A stretch of 64,000 bases of DNA from Butyrivibrio sp. (lineage in GTDB: Bacteria; Bacillota; Clostridia; Lachnospirales; Lachnospiraceae): contig JAFXTN010000024.1 of the NCBI GenBank assembly GCA_017535785.1, positions 1 through 64,000 on the forward strand. The letters run 5' to 3'. A program made the position numbers and the translations under genes. Below are positions 42,269 to 50,617 of the stretch, piece by piece. The number at the start of each line of letters is the position of its first letter. Within the stretch, counting starts at the first letter, position 1. Under the pieces are notes generated by a model. That model made no database searches. It had not been told where the DNA came from and saw only the letters and a program-made list of their open reading frames with translations.

Positions 42269-43815
42269 TATTTAACCTCCTTATTTCCGGATGACTGCAA
42301 GATATAAGTCATAATTTTTTCCTGAGTAGCGTCTTTACCATCAAGCTCTCCTACCATCTGGCCTTCGTTCATAACATATATTCTGTCACACATGCCAAGA
42401 ATTTCAGGAAGCTCGGAAGAAATCATGATAACTGATTTTCCTTCCGCAACGAGCTGGTTGATAATACAGTAAATTTCATATTTAGCACCTACGTCGATAC
42501 CTCTTGTAGGTTCATCGAGGATAAGTATGTCCGGATTAGCAAACATCCACTTAGCAAGAAGAACCTTCTGCTGGTTACCACCACTAAGGTTTCCAACATT
42601 CTGTTCTACAGTAGGACATTTTGTCTTTAGCTTTTCCTTATACTCTTTCGCAACAGATACTTCCTTATCCTTATCGATAACGGAACGATTACTTACTTCT
42701 TCAAGATTAGCAAGTGTTGTATTTATCTTGATGGGATTGGTAAGAATAAGTCCGTTTCCTTTACGATCCTCAGTAACATAAGCAAGCTTATGTCTGATCG
42801 CATCTTTAACAGATTTAAGGTGAACTTCCTTGCCGTTAATAAAGAGCTGTCCCGAAATATTCTCTCCGTAGCTCTTACCAAAAATACTCATGGCAAGTTC
42901 TGTTCTTCCGGCACCCATAAGTCCGGAAATTCCGACAACCTCACCTTTTCTGACATTAAGATTGACGTTCTTTACTATCTTTTTATCAGTATATAAAGGA
43001 TGGTAAACATTCCAATTCTTAACTTCCATCATCACATCGCCGATATGAGATTCTCTCTTAGGGAATCTGTCTGAAAGTTCACGACCAACCATTCCCTTAA
43101 TGATCCTAGCCTCTGAGATGTCATCTACACCCTTTGTAAGGGTCTCAATAGTTGAACCGTCACGGATAACCGTGATCTTATCAGCTACATAAGAAATCTC
43201 GTTAAGCTTATGAGAAATGATGATAGATGTAAGGCCCTGTTCCTTCTTAAGCTTGAGCATAAGATCAAGAAGTGCCTTAGAATCACTCTCATTAAGTGAT
43301 GATGTGGGCTCATCGAGAATAAGAAGTCTTGCGTTCTTTGAAAGAGCCTTCGCAATCTCAACAAGCTGCTGTTTACCAACACCAATATCCTTAATCAATG
43401 TCTGAGTACTGTCCTTAAGTCCGACAATATCCAGATATTTACGAGCCAAAGCGTTTGTTTCGTTCCAATCGATCTTGAGAGAATTACCTCTCTCATTACC
43501 AAGGAACATGTTTTCAGCTATTGTAAGATAAGGAATAAGTGCAAGCTCCTGATGAATGATAACTATTCCTTTTTCTTCACTGTTCTTTATATCTTCGAAT
43601 TTGCAAACCTCGGAGTCATATATGATATCACCTTCATAGGATCCGTAAGGATAAATTCCACTAAGCACGTTCATCAGTGTAGATTTACCAGCGCCATTCT
43701 CTCCAACCAGCGCGTGAATTTCGCCCTCTTCAACCTGAAGATTTACATTATCCAAGGCTTTCACACCGGGGAAGGTTTTGGTGATATTCTTCATTTCCAA
43801 TAATATCTTCGCCAA
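42268..43815 (-). CDS. mmsA: Multiple-monosaccharide ABC transporter ATPase
   Basis: This is a 515-residue ATPase with two nucleotide-binding domains in tandem, as in GguA/RbsA/XylG. The first has [11 protein letters not shown], a signature region around [15 protein letters not shown] and Walker [14 protein letters not shown]. The second has [13 protein letters not shown] (a degenerate Walker A, normal for this family), [15 protein letters not shown] and [15 protein letters not shown]. It sits between the receptor and permease genes in the order chvE-mmsA-mmsB. The 118 bases before it hold a GC-rich hairpin (43870-43891). Confidence 0.95.
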   Translation of the reverse strand: MAKILLEMKNITKTFPGVKALDNVNLQVEEGEIHALVGENGAGKSTLMNVLSGIYPYGSYEGDIIYDSEVCKFEDIKNSEEKGIVIIHQELALIPYLTIAENMFLGNERGNSLKIDWNETNALARKYLDIVGLKDSTQTLIKDIGVGKQQLVEIAKALSKNARLLILDEPTSSLNESDSKALLDLMLKLKKEQGLTSIIISHKLNEISYVADKITVIRDGSTIETLTKGVDDISEARIIKGMVGRELSDRFPKRESHIGDVMMEVKNWNVYHPLYTDKKIVKNVNLNVRKGEVVGISGLMGAGRTELAMSIFGKSYGENISGQLFINGKEVHLKSVKDAIRHKLAYVTEDRKGNGLILTNPIKINTTLANLEEVSNRSVIDKDKEVSVAKEYKEKLKTKCPTVEQNVGNLSGGNQQKVLLAKWMFANPDILILDEPTRGIDVGAKYEIYCIINQLVAEGKSVIMISSELPEILGMCDRIYVMNEGQMVGELDGKDATQEKIMTYILQSSGNKEVK

Positions 43816-43869
43816 GTTTACCCCTCCTTATTAAATAAATTAAGATTAGTCATTTTTTTCCTATAAAGA

Positions 43870-43891
43870 GGCGGGTCTTATAAGGCCCGCC
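43870..43891 (-). terminator. Intercistronic hairpin between chvE and mmsA
   Basis: GGCGGG pairs with CCCGCC, with an inner CTTATAAG palindrome extending the stem, then TCTTTATAGG on the minus strand. Weak as a full terminator. It resembles the hairpin after the other ABC receptor (18182-18211) and probably raises the receptor-to-permease ratio. Confidence 0.6.
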
Positions 43892-43933
43892 CCCCTGTTT
43901 ATATTGTTTTGTAAAAATTGATCACTTAAGAAA

Positions 43934-45100
43934 TTACTTAAGATCATCCTCTGTGTAATAACCTGAATCGATGAGAAGAGTCTTATAGTTATCTGCATCA
44001 GCGAATACAGGCTCGCAAAGGTATGAAGGAACTTTGATCACACCGTTATCATAAGACTCTGTATCATTTACAGGAGCCTCGCCGCCCTTCATGATAGCAT
44101 CAACCATCTTTACAGTCTGAGCTGCAAGATCACGAGTATCCTTAAAGATAGACATTGACTGCTTGCCATTATCAAGCATAAGCTTAACGTTAGGCTTATC
44201 GCAATCCTGACCTGTAACTATAGGCCAATTATCATGTGAACCTGCGTAGTTAGCCTGAAGTGAATTGATTGCACCAAGTGCTGTTGAGTCGTTTGAGCAA
44301 AGAACTGCGTCAAGCTTTGTTCCATCTGCGTAGTTAGCAGAGATGATAGCATCCATTCTTGACTGAGCTGCTTCTGTTGCCCATCCGGGTGTAGCAACCT
44401 TATCAAACTCAACCTGTCCGGACTTAACAACGAGTACACCACTGTCGATGTAAGGCTGAAGAACTTCCATAGCACCGCCATAGAAGAATCTAGCGTTGTT
44501 ATCACCGGGATCTCCTGTGAAGATCTCAAGGTTGAAAGGTCCCTTCTGATTCTTAAGATCAAGCTTCTCTTCGATGTATTGACCCTGCTTTGTTCCTACC
44601 AGCTTGTTATCGAATGTAGCATAGTAGTTAACAGCGTCAGATGCCATGATAAGACGGTCGTATGCGATAACAGCAACGCCGGCTTCCTTAGCCTGCTGAA
44701 GAACTGTTCCGAGTGAATCACCTTCGATAGGAGCGATTACAAGCACCTTATCGCCTGCACTGATCATGTTCTCGATCTGAGAAACCTGTGTAGGAATGTC
44801 GTTAGAAGCATACTGAAGGTCAACCTCATATCCGGCTTCCTCAAGCTGCTTCTTCATGTTGTCACCGTCCTGGTTCCATCTCTGAAGATCCTTAGTAGGC
44901 ATTGAAACACCAACTTTTCCGCCGGCAGCGGGTGCCTCTGCGGGTGCTTCTGCTTCTGCTGCAGGTGCTTCCTCTGCTGTCTCAGCAGGAGCTTCTGCTG
45001 CGGGTGCTTCTGCTGCAGGTGCTGCAGCTGAGCCGCATCCTACAAGTGCTGAAGTAACCATAGCAACTGAAAGAAGTGCGCCAATGATCTTTTTCTTCAT
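43934..45100 (-). CDS. chvE: Multiple-sugar-binding lipoprotein (ChvE type)
   Basis: This is a 388-residue sugar receptor. The signal peptide ends in ALVGCGS (Cys22), followed by a long Ala/Pro/Glu linker to about residue 60. The periplasmic-binding-protein type 1 domain starts KVGVSMPTKDLQRWNQDGDNMKKQLEEAGYEVDLQYASND, the start characteristic of the ChvE/MmsE group, and includes VIAYDRLIMASDAVNYYATFDNKLVG and the sugar-contacting GQDCDKPNVKLM. It supplies the MmsAB transporter encoded downstream. The promoter region 45101-45234 contains an inverted repeat (45136-45151). Confidence 0.94.
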   Translation of the reverse strand: MKKKIIGALLSVAMVTSALVGCGSAAAPAAEAPAAEAPAETAEEAPAAEAEAPAEAPAAGGKVGVSMPTKDLQRWNQDGDNMKKQLEEAGYEVDLQYASNDIPTQVSQIENMISAGDKVLVIAPIEGDSLGTVLQQAKEAGVAVIAYDRLIMASDAVNYYATFDNKLVGTKQGQYIEEKLDLKNQKGPFNLEIFTGDPGDNNARFFYGGAMEVLQPYIDSGVLVVKSGQVEFDKVATPGWATEAAQSRMDAIISANYADGTKLDAVLCSNDSTALGAINSLQANYAGSHDNWPIVTGQDCDKPNVKLMLDNGKQSMSIFKDTRDLAAQTVKMVDAIMKGGEAPVNDTESYDNGVIKVPSYLCEPVFADADNYKTLLIDSGYYTEDDLK

Positions 45101-45135
45101 AACTGTTATTTCCTCCCTATGAAATATAGTTTTTT

Positions 45136-45151
45136 GCAGATTTATATCTGC
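45136..45151. promoter_or_regulatory. Inverted repeat in the chvE promoter region
   Basis: GCAGAT-TTAT-ATCTGC is a perfect 6-4-6 inverted repeat 36 bases before the chvE start. On the minus strand the centre reads ATATAAAT, a possible -10, so the repeat could be an operator over the promoter or a hairpin in the leader. The evidence does not decide between these. Confidence 0.35.
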
Positions 45152-45234
45152 TCTTTACAAATAACAATCTAACACAAAAAAAATAGGAATAATTTATGAT
45201 GTTCTGTAAATTTTTACTATCAAAAAATATAGAA

Positions 45235-45274
45235 ATCCGACTATGCTAGCATTTTTTTGCTGTCATAGTCGGAT
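45235..45274 (-). terminator. Terminator of the sugar-sensing operon
   Basis: A perfect 11-bp stem (ATCCGACTATG with CATAGTCGGAT) closes an 18-base loop, and on the minus strand TTTCTATATTTTTT follows. It lies between the binding lipoprotein stop (45312) and the chvE promoter. Confidence 0.7.
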
Positions 45275-45311
45275 GTATTAATTTTGTGCTATGTGTGATA
45301 TTGATATTGCG

Positions 45312-46388
45312 TCAATCAGGCATTTTATCAACATGATAGCGATATACTTCCTCTTTTAGGTGGAATCCGCTACCAATGATGACATCATCTATATTATCCA
45401 CCGTAACACTTTGAGGTTCAATCTTCAGATAAGGAACATCATAGCTTCCGTCATTTATCGTTGAAATATTGCTATCCGATAAGGTCTTGGTCTTAACGAG
45501 TTCGATAGTGCTGGCCGCAGCCTGCTTTGCAAGCTTTTCGATAGGCTTATACACCGTCATAAGCTGAGTACCTTCAACTATTCTCTGGCAGGCAACGATA
45601 TCAGCATCCTGGCCGACTAATATCTTTTGTCCTGAAAGCCTTCTCTCAGCAAGCGCCTGGGTAACTCTTGTAGCGAGATCGTCATTTCCGCACATTATCG
45701 CATCGGCTTCATTTACCTTGTCCATGTTGTTATACATGTACTCATAAGCCACCTCAGCTCTCCAGCCGTCCGCATATATGCAGTCTATTATCTCGTTGTT
45801 GTTCTGTCTCATAACTTCGCGGAAGCCTGACTCCACCAGAGGAACGTTGTTATCGGACGGTGATCCGCAGATCATTATGACCTTTCCGTTTCTTACTCCG
45901 GCCGATGCTATCGCTTCGCCCATCATATTTCCAACCATCTCGTTGTCAAAAGAAATATAGAGATCGACATCCGCATCATTGATCAGTCTATCGTAAGCAA
46001 CTACAACTATCCCTGCTTCCTTAGCCTTTTTTACCGATTCACTCAGAGCATTTGAATCGATGCAGATAATGACGAGCGCATCCACACCTTTCTTAATAAG
46101 CAGATCGATCAGTCTCTTTTGTTCTTCGATATCACCGTTGGCATTACGTACATCTACTTCAGCTCCGAGTTCCTTGGCAATAGATCCGAATACATCTCTG
46201 TCCCTTTGCCATCTCTCTATGACAAATGAATCAAAGCACATTCCTATCTGTATCTTGTCGTCATCTACAGTTCCCGAAGTGCTTTTGACAGCATTTTCGC
46301 TTCCGCAACCCAAAAGACATGAAATAACCAGAGTAAGTGTGAGGAATAATGATATCAGCTTAGTAGTATTTTTTTGCCTTCCTGTCAT
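45312..46388 (-). CDS. Sugar-binding lipoprotein in the sensory operon
   Basis: This is a 358-residue periplasmic-binding-protein type 1 receptor with a lipobox SCLLGCGS (Cys near 28). The sugar-binding domain reads IQIGMCFDSFVIERWQRDRDVFGSIAKELGAEVDVRNANGD and carries VVVAYDRLINDADVDLYISFDNEMVGNMMG and VGQDADIVACQ, close to ChvE in pattern. Start 46388 was chosen because AGGAGG lies 12 bases upstream, inside the end of the regulator gene. It is the last gene of the sensory operon and ends at a terminator, with no permease after it. It may be a second receptor sharing MmsAB, or a second input for the sensor. Confidence 0.88.
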   Translation of the reverse strand: MTGRQKNTTKLISLFLTLTLVISCLLGCGSENAVKSTSGTVDDDKIQIGMCFDSFVIERWQRDRDVFGSIAKELGAEVDVRNANGDIEEQKRLIDLLIKKGVDALVIICIDSNALSESVKKAKEAGIVVVAYDRLINDADVDLYISFDNEMVGNMMGEAIASAGVRNGKVIMICGSPSDNNVPLVESGFREVMRQNNNEIIDCIYADGWRAEVAYEYMYNNMDKVNEADAIMCGNDDLATRVTQALAERRLSGQKILVGQDADIVACQRIVEGTQLMTVYKPIEKLAKQAAASTIELVKTKTLSDSNISTINDGSYDVPYLKIEPQSVTVDNIDDVIIGSGFHLKEEVYRYHVDKMPD

Positions 46389-46392
46389 TATC

Positions 46393-47988
46393 TTATTTTC
46401 CCTCCTTAAACTCGGTGGGTGTAACACCTACATTCTTCTTAAAGCTTCTGCTGAAATAATTGGGGTCGGTATATCCGCAGGCAACACATATCTCCTTCAT
46501 CGACATATCTGAATTAAGAAGGAGCTCTTTTGCCTTATCGATCCTTATGTTGGTAAGGTACTCGATGAAGTTAAGGCCGCTCTCTTCCTTAAACAGCTTA
46601 CTGAAATAATAAGGAGAGATATTTACATACCTTGATACGTCGTCGAGCGATATCTCCTTGGAGAAATTATCCGAAATATATAATTTGGCATTCTTGATGA
46701 TGTCGTTACTCTTTTCTTCTCTCTTACTCCTGACGTTTCTGCACGCTTCGGTAAGCTTGTTTATATACCACTGCTTCAAGCCTTCCGCAGTCTCGATCGC
46801 CATGAGTTCAGGAAGATAATTGTCTCTGGAAGAGTATTTATAGGTCTGACCTCCGTTCATAAACGAAAGTCTCTCTGCATAAAGTGCAAATTCAAGAACC
46901 TTAATGCGCATTGACTGAAGATCGCCGTTCTCAGCTCTTTTGCACATCCAGTCAGTGTACTTCTCAGCGGTAACGAGCATCTGATTGAGATCTCCGTTAC
47001 TTACCGCGTCAAACATCGGCTTCTCAAGCTCGATCGGATAATCGTCCTCGTAATTGCAGCCTATGACAAGGTCGTCGGCGTGCGCAACAGAACCGGTCGT
47101 AGCTATAAGCGCATTAAGAGCTTCTCTGTAGGAATCACTGAGCTCTCTTAACGGTCTTACTCCGCCTATTCCGATCCTGAACGAGATATCGGTCTTTTTC
47201 TTAAGTCCTCTGGCAAGCTCTCTTGCTCTGTCGATAAGCTCGGTCCTTTCGTTGTATTCCATCTTGGGATTTTCAAAAGGAATGAGCACCGCGATCTTAT
47301 TGGCCATGACGTTTCCTATCTTGCAGGAAAAATAGTCTTTTACGGCGTCTCTTATCTCCTGATATCTGGTGGATATCTTGACTGAGCTTCCGATCGCATT
47401 GGTCATATGATTGCCTTCCTGCTTATCACCGCAAACAATGGACATCATATATCCGTAGTTTTCGTTGATACCAAGGATGGTCTTATAGTTGTCAAAATCC
47501 TCTTCAAAATGCTCCTGAAGAAGAATGTCGTAGATAAGTCCGTTTTCTAAAATGGGCTCTATCGTCTCAAGCTTTTCTTTTATCTTAAGCTCGTTACTTC
47601 TCTTTTCTCTCTCTCCGTCGATCTTGGCCATGGCTTTTCTCAGAACGTCAACTACCTTGGCCTTTTCCATGGGTTTATTTATGTACTCAAGAACGCCTAG
47701 CTTTATCGCCTCTTTTGCGTAGTCGAATTTATCGTACGCAGACATAACGACAAATACCGTTCCCGATGAAAAGCGCTTGATCTCTCTTATTGCCTCTATT
47801 CCGTTGATACCCGGCATATGAATGTCCATAACCGCAATGTCGGGTCTGAATCTCTCCGCAAGCTCAATAACGCTCCTGCCGGTCTTGGCAAACTGAACCT
47901 CGCATTCGCTTCCGAACTCTTTCTCGATTATGAATTTCATTGAATCGATGACTATTCCTTCGTCATCGGCGATCATTATCCTGTACAT
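46393..47988 (-). CDS. Response regulator, REC + AraC-type HTH (YesN)
   Basis: This is a 531-residue regulator. The receiver (1-120) has IADDEG, the phosphoacceptor in DIAVMDIHMPGINGIE and Lys in YINKPMEKAKV. A central region of about 270 residues, typical of long YesN proteins, links to an AraC domain (about 430-530) with ISLDDVSRYVNISPYYFSKLFKEESGLNF and ICVACGYTDPNYFSRSFKKNVGVTPTEF. It follows the kinase after 51 bases and is followed by the lipoprotein after 4 bases. The chvE-mmsAB operon is the expected target. Confidence 0.92.
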   Translation of the reverse strand: MYRIMIADDEGIVIDSMKFIIEKEFGSECEVQFAKTGRSVIELAERFRPDIAVMDIHMPGINGIEAIREIKRFSSGTVFVVMSAYDKFDYAKEAIKLGVLEYINKPMEKAKVVDVLRKAMAKIDGEREKRSNELKIKEKLETIEPILENGLIYDILLQEHFEEDFDNYKTILGINENYGYMMSIVCGDKQEGNHMTNAIGSSVKISTRYQEIRDAVKDYFSCKIGNVMANKIAVLIPFENPKMEYNERTELIDRARELARGLKKKTDISFRIGIGGVRPLRELSDSYREALNALIATTGSVAHADDLVIGCNYEDDYPIELEKPMFDAVSNGDLNQMLVTAEKYTDWMCKRAENGDLQSMRIKVLEFALYAERLSFMNGGQTYKYSSRDNYLPELMAIETAEGLKQWYINKLTEACRNVRSKREEKSNDIIKNAKLYISDNFSKEISLDDVSRYVNISPYYFSKLFKEESGLNFIEYLTNIRIDKAKELLLNSDMSMKEICVACGYTDPNYFSRSFKKNVGVTPTEFKEGK

Positions 47989-48039
47989 GAAAAAACTCCG
48001 TATCTTAAATTAGCGGCAAAATCTCTGCATTTACAGCCG

Positions 48040-49518
48040 TCAGTTTGATTCCTCGTAAGGAAGGCGTATGATGACTTCACAACCCATGTTTTCTCCCTTA
48101 CTCTCTATATTAAACGAGTTGTCACTCTCTGTGTAAAGTCTGAGTCTTGAAATAACGTTATCCATTCCGATTCCGTTATTGTCATACTGATGCTCTTTGT
48201 GCTGCCAGCGACCGCTCATTATCTTTTCGATATCTTCCGGGCTTATGCCCTTGCCGTTATCCAATATGCTGATGCAGACATTCTTGTCCTCTCGGTAAAC
48301 CTTAAGAGTGATCTTACCCCTGTCTCCCATCTCTCTGATACCGTGGTTAACGGCATTTTCAACTATGGGCTGCAGGATCATGTTGGGCATGGTAACATCG
48401 AGCAGTCTTTCATCCACCTGCTTATCATAACCTATATCACCCGAAAAACGAACGTTGAGGATCCTGATGTAATTATCTACAAGAGTTACCTCTTCTCTTA
48501 TGGTCGCATCGGTCTTTTTGCCGTTTACGTTGTATCTGAAAAAGTCCGCTACAGTCTGAACATATTCATAGGTCTTGTCGGCGCCCTCCATCATTGCAAG
48601 CTGAGCTCCGGCATTGAGCGTGTTAAAAAGAAAATGCGGGTTGATCTGCGCCTGCAGATACTTAAGCTGAGCATCCTTAAGATGGGATTCCATCATCAGC
48701 TCTTTTTCCTGCATGTATCTTTCCTTTTCCATGCTCTCTCTTATCTTCTCAATGTACTGCTTGATGCTGATGACCATCTTATTAAAAGCATTGAGCACGG
48801 TTCCGATCTCATCATTATATGACATCTCCGGAAGTTCCGTATCGAAATTACCTTCCGCAACTTCATTGGCTGAATCGGCAAGGCGTCTTAGCGGCATGAT
48901 TATAGTGCTGACAAAGCTTGTTACAATCAATATATTGCCCGCCATGACAAGCGTGATCACGATAAAGCTTATGAACTCGTAGTGTCTGAAAGCATTGTTA
49001 AGTTCGGAATAATGCTTGGAGTTATTTACAAAGAGCTCCAGGTTCAGACTAGTGATGTATGCGTTGATATATTCATACATCGCCGTTGAATTCTCATAGC
49101 ATGCACGATACTCCTCTACGTTACGTCCGCGCTTAGCTTCGATAGTCTTAGCAACTTCATCAAGATAATTCTGAGACATATTCTTGATATTTCTTTCCAT
49201 TCTTCCGAAGGAAAGCTCTGTTATCTTGTCATCAAGCTTCTCTTTAAGGAGATCAAAATGCTGTGCGTTCTTATAATAGTTTTCAAGTGAATCCGATGTC
49301 TTGGAGCTCAGATACTCGGTCATCGAATCCTGCACATTGCTAAGGGATGTCGAGAGTTCGTTGAGGTTTCTGTTGTCCTGATAGACCATTTCCATCTCAA
49401 CCGACATACTGTTGATCCCAAGCAGCAAAAAGATATTTACAACAAATATTATGATATTGGTCAGCACGCAGATACTAACGATCTTATACTGAAGGGGCTT
49501 ATCGAGAAATCTATTCAT
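48040..49518 (-). CDS. Sensor histidine kinase, YesM/LytS type
   Basis: This is a 492-residue membrane kinase. Helices at about 9-32 and 178-200 bracket a helical external domain of about 145 residues (four-helix bundle in appearance). HAMP (MPLRRLADSANEVAEGNFDTEL) and a coiled coil lead to the His box YLQAQINPHFLFNTLNAGAQL and HATPase motifs PIVENAVNHGIREMG and DNGKGISPEDIEK. The ATG at 49518 has GGGGG upstream and overlaps the anchored binding-protein gene by 8 bases, as in the second module. The lack of a ligand-binding fold of its own suits reading the state of the anchored binding protein. Confidence 0.92.
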   Translation of the reverse strand: MNRFLDKPLQYKIVSICVLTNIIIFVVNIFLLLGINSMSVEMEMVYQDNRNLNELSTSLSNVQDSMTEYLSSKTSDSLENYYKNAQHFDLLKEKLDDKITELSFGRMERNIKNMSQNYLDEVAKTIEAKRGRNVEEYRACYENSTAMYEYINAYITSLNLELFVNNSKHYSELNNAFRHYEFISFIVITLVMAGNILIVTSFVSTIIMPLRRLADSANEVAEGNFDTELPEMSYNDEIGTVLNAFNKMVISIKQYIEKIRESMEKERYMQEKELMMESHLKDAQLKYLQAQINPHFLFNTLNAGAQLAMMEGADKTYEYVQTVADFFRYNVNGKKTDATIREEVTLVDNYIRILNVRFSGDIGYDKQVDERLLDVTMPNMILQPIVENAVNHGIREMGDRGKITLKVYREDKNVCISILDNGKGISPEDIEKIMSGRWQHKEHQYDNNGIGMDNVISRLRLYTESDNSFNIESKGENMGCEVIIRLPYEESN

Positions 49519-50593
49519 CCTGCTCAACCCCCTTCGCTTTATGATACAACTCGACATTATTCTTATTTATAAGGATAACGTCAGCTGTATAGTACTGGTT
49601 GGTGCTTCCGTATTCATAATAATCTGAAAGAGCACTTATACAATATTCACCAAGCTGCTTGGTATCAATACCGATAGTAGCGTAAACCGTTCCTTTTTCA
49701 ATTTCTCTGATGATCGCTTCGGAGTCATAGTATCCTAGGATATCCGTCTGTCCAACCCTGTTAAAATCTACCAGCGCCTGATACGCACATACGGTATTGA
49801 GCTCATTGAGACAGACGATAACATCGGGAATATCATCCGCAAAGAATATATCTCTTATAGACTCCTCTACAGAGAACGCATTGGTATTATTTACAGTGAT
49901 CATGTTGAGCGTAAAATCGGAGCCTTCGGGCTTATTCTGTTCGATCACATCTTTTATCGCAGAAATGAGAATATTCTGGCCTGTCTCTTTTGCATCCGAA
50001 TCGATAAGGATGGCAATATTGGTCATATTCGATCCATCGGTATAGCCTGTGGTATTCTCCTTATCCTTCATGATGTTGATTATCTGTTTGCCATACTCTT
50101 TTCCGATGTTGTAACTACCGATACCAACATAGCTCAGTCTGTCGGAGTGAGTATTGTCGCTGTAAAGAGTCACAACAGGAATGCCTTTTGCTTCCGCATC
50201 ATCAATAAGTGCCGTCATCTCATCAGATTCGTTGGCATAAACCATAATGCCGTCAACCTTGGAGGCGATAGCTATTTTCATAAGCTGTTCACAGGAATAC
50301 TGAGTGGGAAGATTATCTCCCAAAAGATCCACATAGATATTCTGCTCCTGGGCGGCGTCAAATGCACCCTTATATATCTCCTGCCAGAAGTCAGACTTAT
50401 AGTTGTCCGTTATCATAACGTAATACTTATCATAGACCTTGTCGTCGGACTGCACATTATACCTTAAGATGTTGAATCTAAATACAACAAGACCTACGAC
50501 AATAACAAGTATCACAAAAAGAACCGTAAGTGATAGGATCACATTTGATCTATTGAGTTTCTTTCTTATAAAATCAAGTGAATTTTTACTCAT
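49511..50593 (-). CDS. Membrane-anchored sugar-binding protein (sensory, XylFII-like)
   Basis: This is a 360-residue periplasmic-binding-protein type 1 domain (residues about 55-345) behind a single N-terminal helix (about 17-41, VILSLTVLFVILVIVVGLVV). There is no lipobox cysteine, so it is a membrane-tethered protein. Sugar-binding features include VMITDNYKSDFWQEIYKGAFDAAQEQNIYVDLLGDN and DILGYYDSEAIIREIEKG. It overlaps the kinase by 8 bases. C. beijerinckii XylFII, which binds xylose and activates LytS, has the same design and gene order. The ligand here is unknown but probably one of the sugars carried by MmsAB. Confidence 0.88.
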   Translation of the reverse strand: MSKNSLDFIRKKLNRSNVILSLTVLFVILVIVVGLVVFRFNILRYNVQSDDKVYDKYYVMITDNYKSDFWQEIYKGAFDAAQEQNIYVDLLGDNLPTQYSCEQLMKIAIASKVDGIMVYANESDEMTALIDDAEAKGIPVVTLYSDNTHSDRLSYVGIGSYNIGKEYGKQIINIMKDKENTTGYTDGSNMTNIAILIDSDAKETGQNILISAIKDVIEQNKPEGSDFTLNMITVNNTNAFSVEESIRDIFFADDIPDVIVCLNELNTVCAYQALVDFNRVGQTDILGYYDSEAIIREIEKGTVYATIGIDTKQLGEYCISALSDYYEYGSTNQYYTADVILINKNNVELYHKAKGVEQDE

Positions 50594-50617
50594 AATATAA
50601 CCACAATTATAACAGCA

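Noticed and set aside
45136-45151. Treating the repeat as a terminator or attenuator of chvE
   Set aside because: The stem is only six pairs and no T-run follows on the minus strand.
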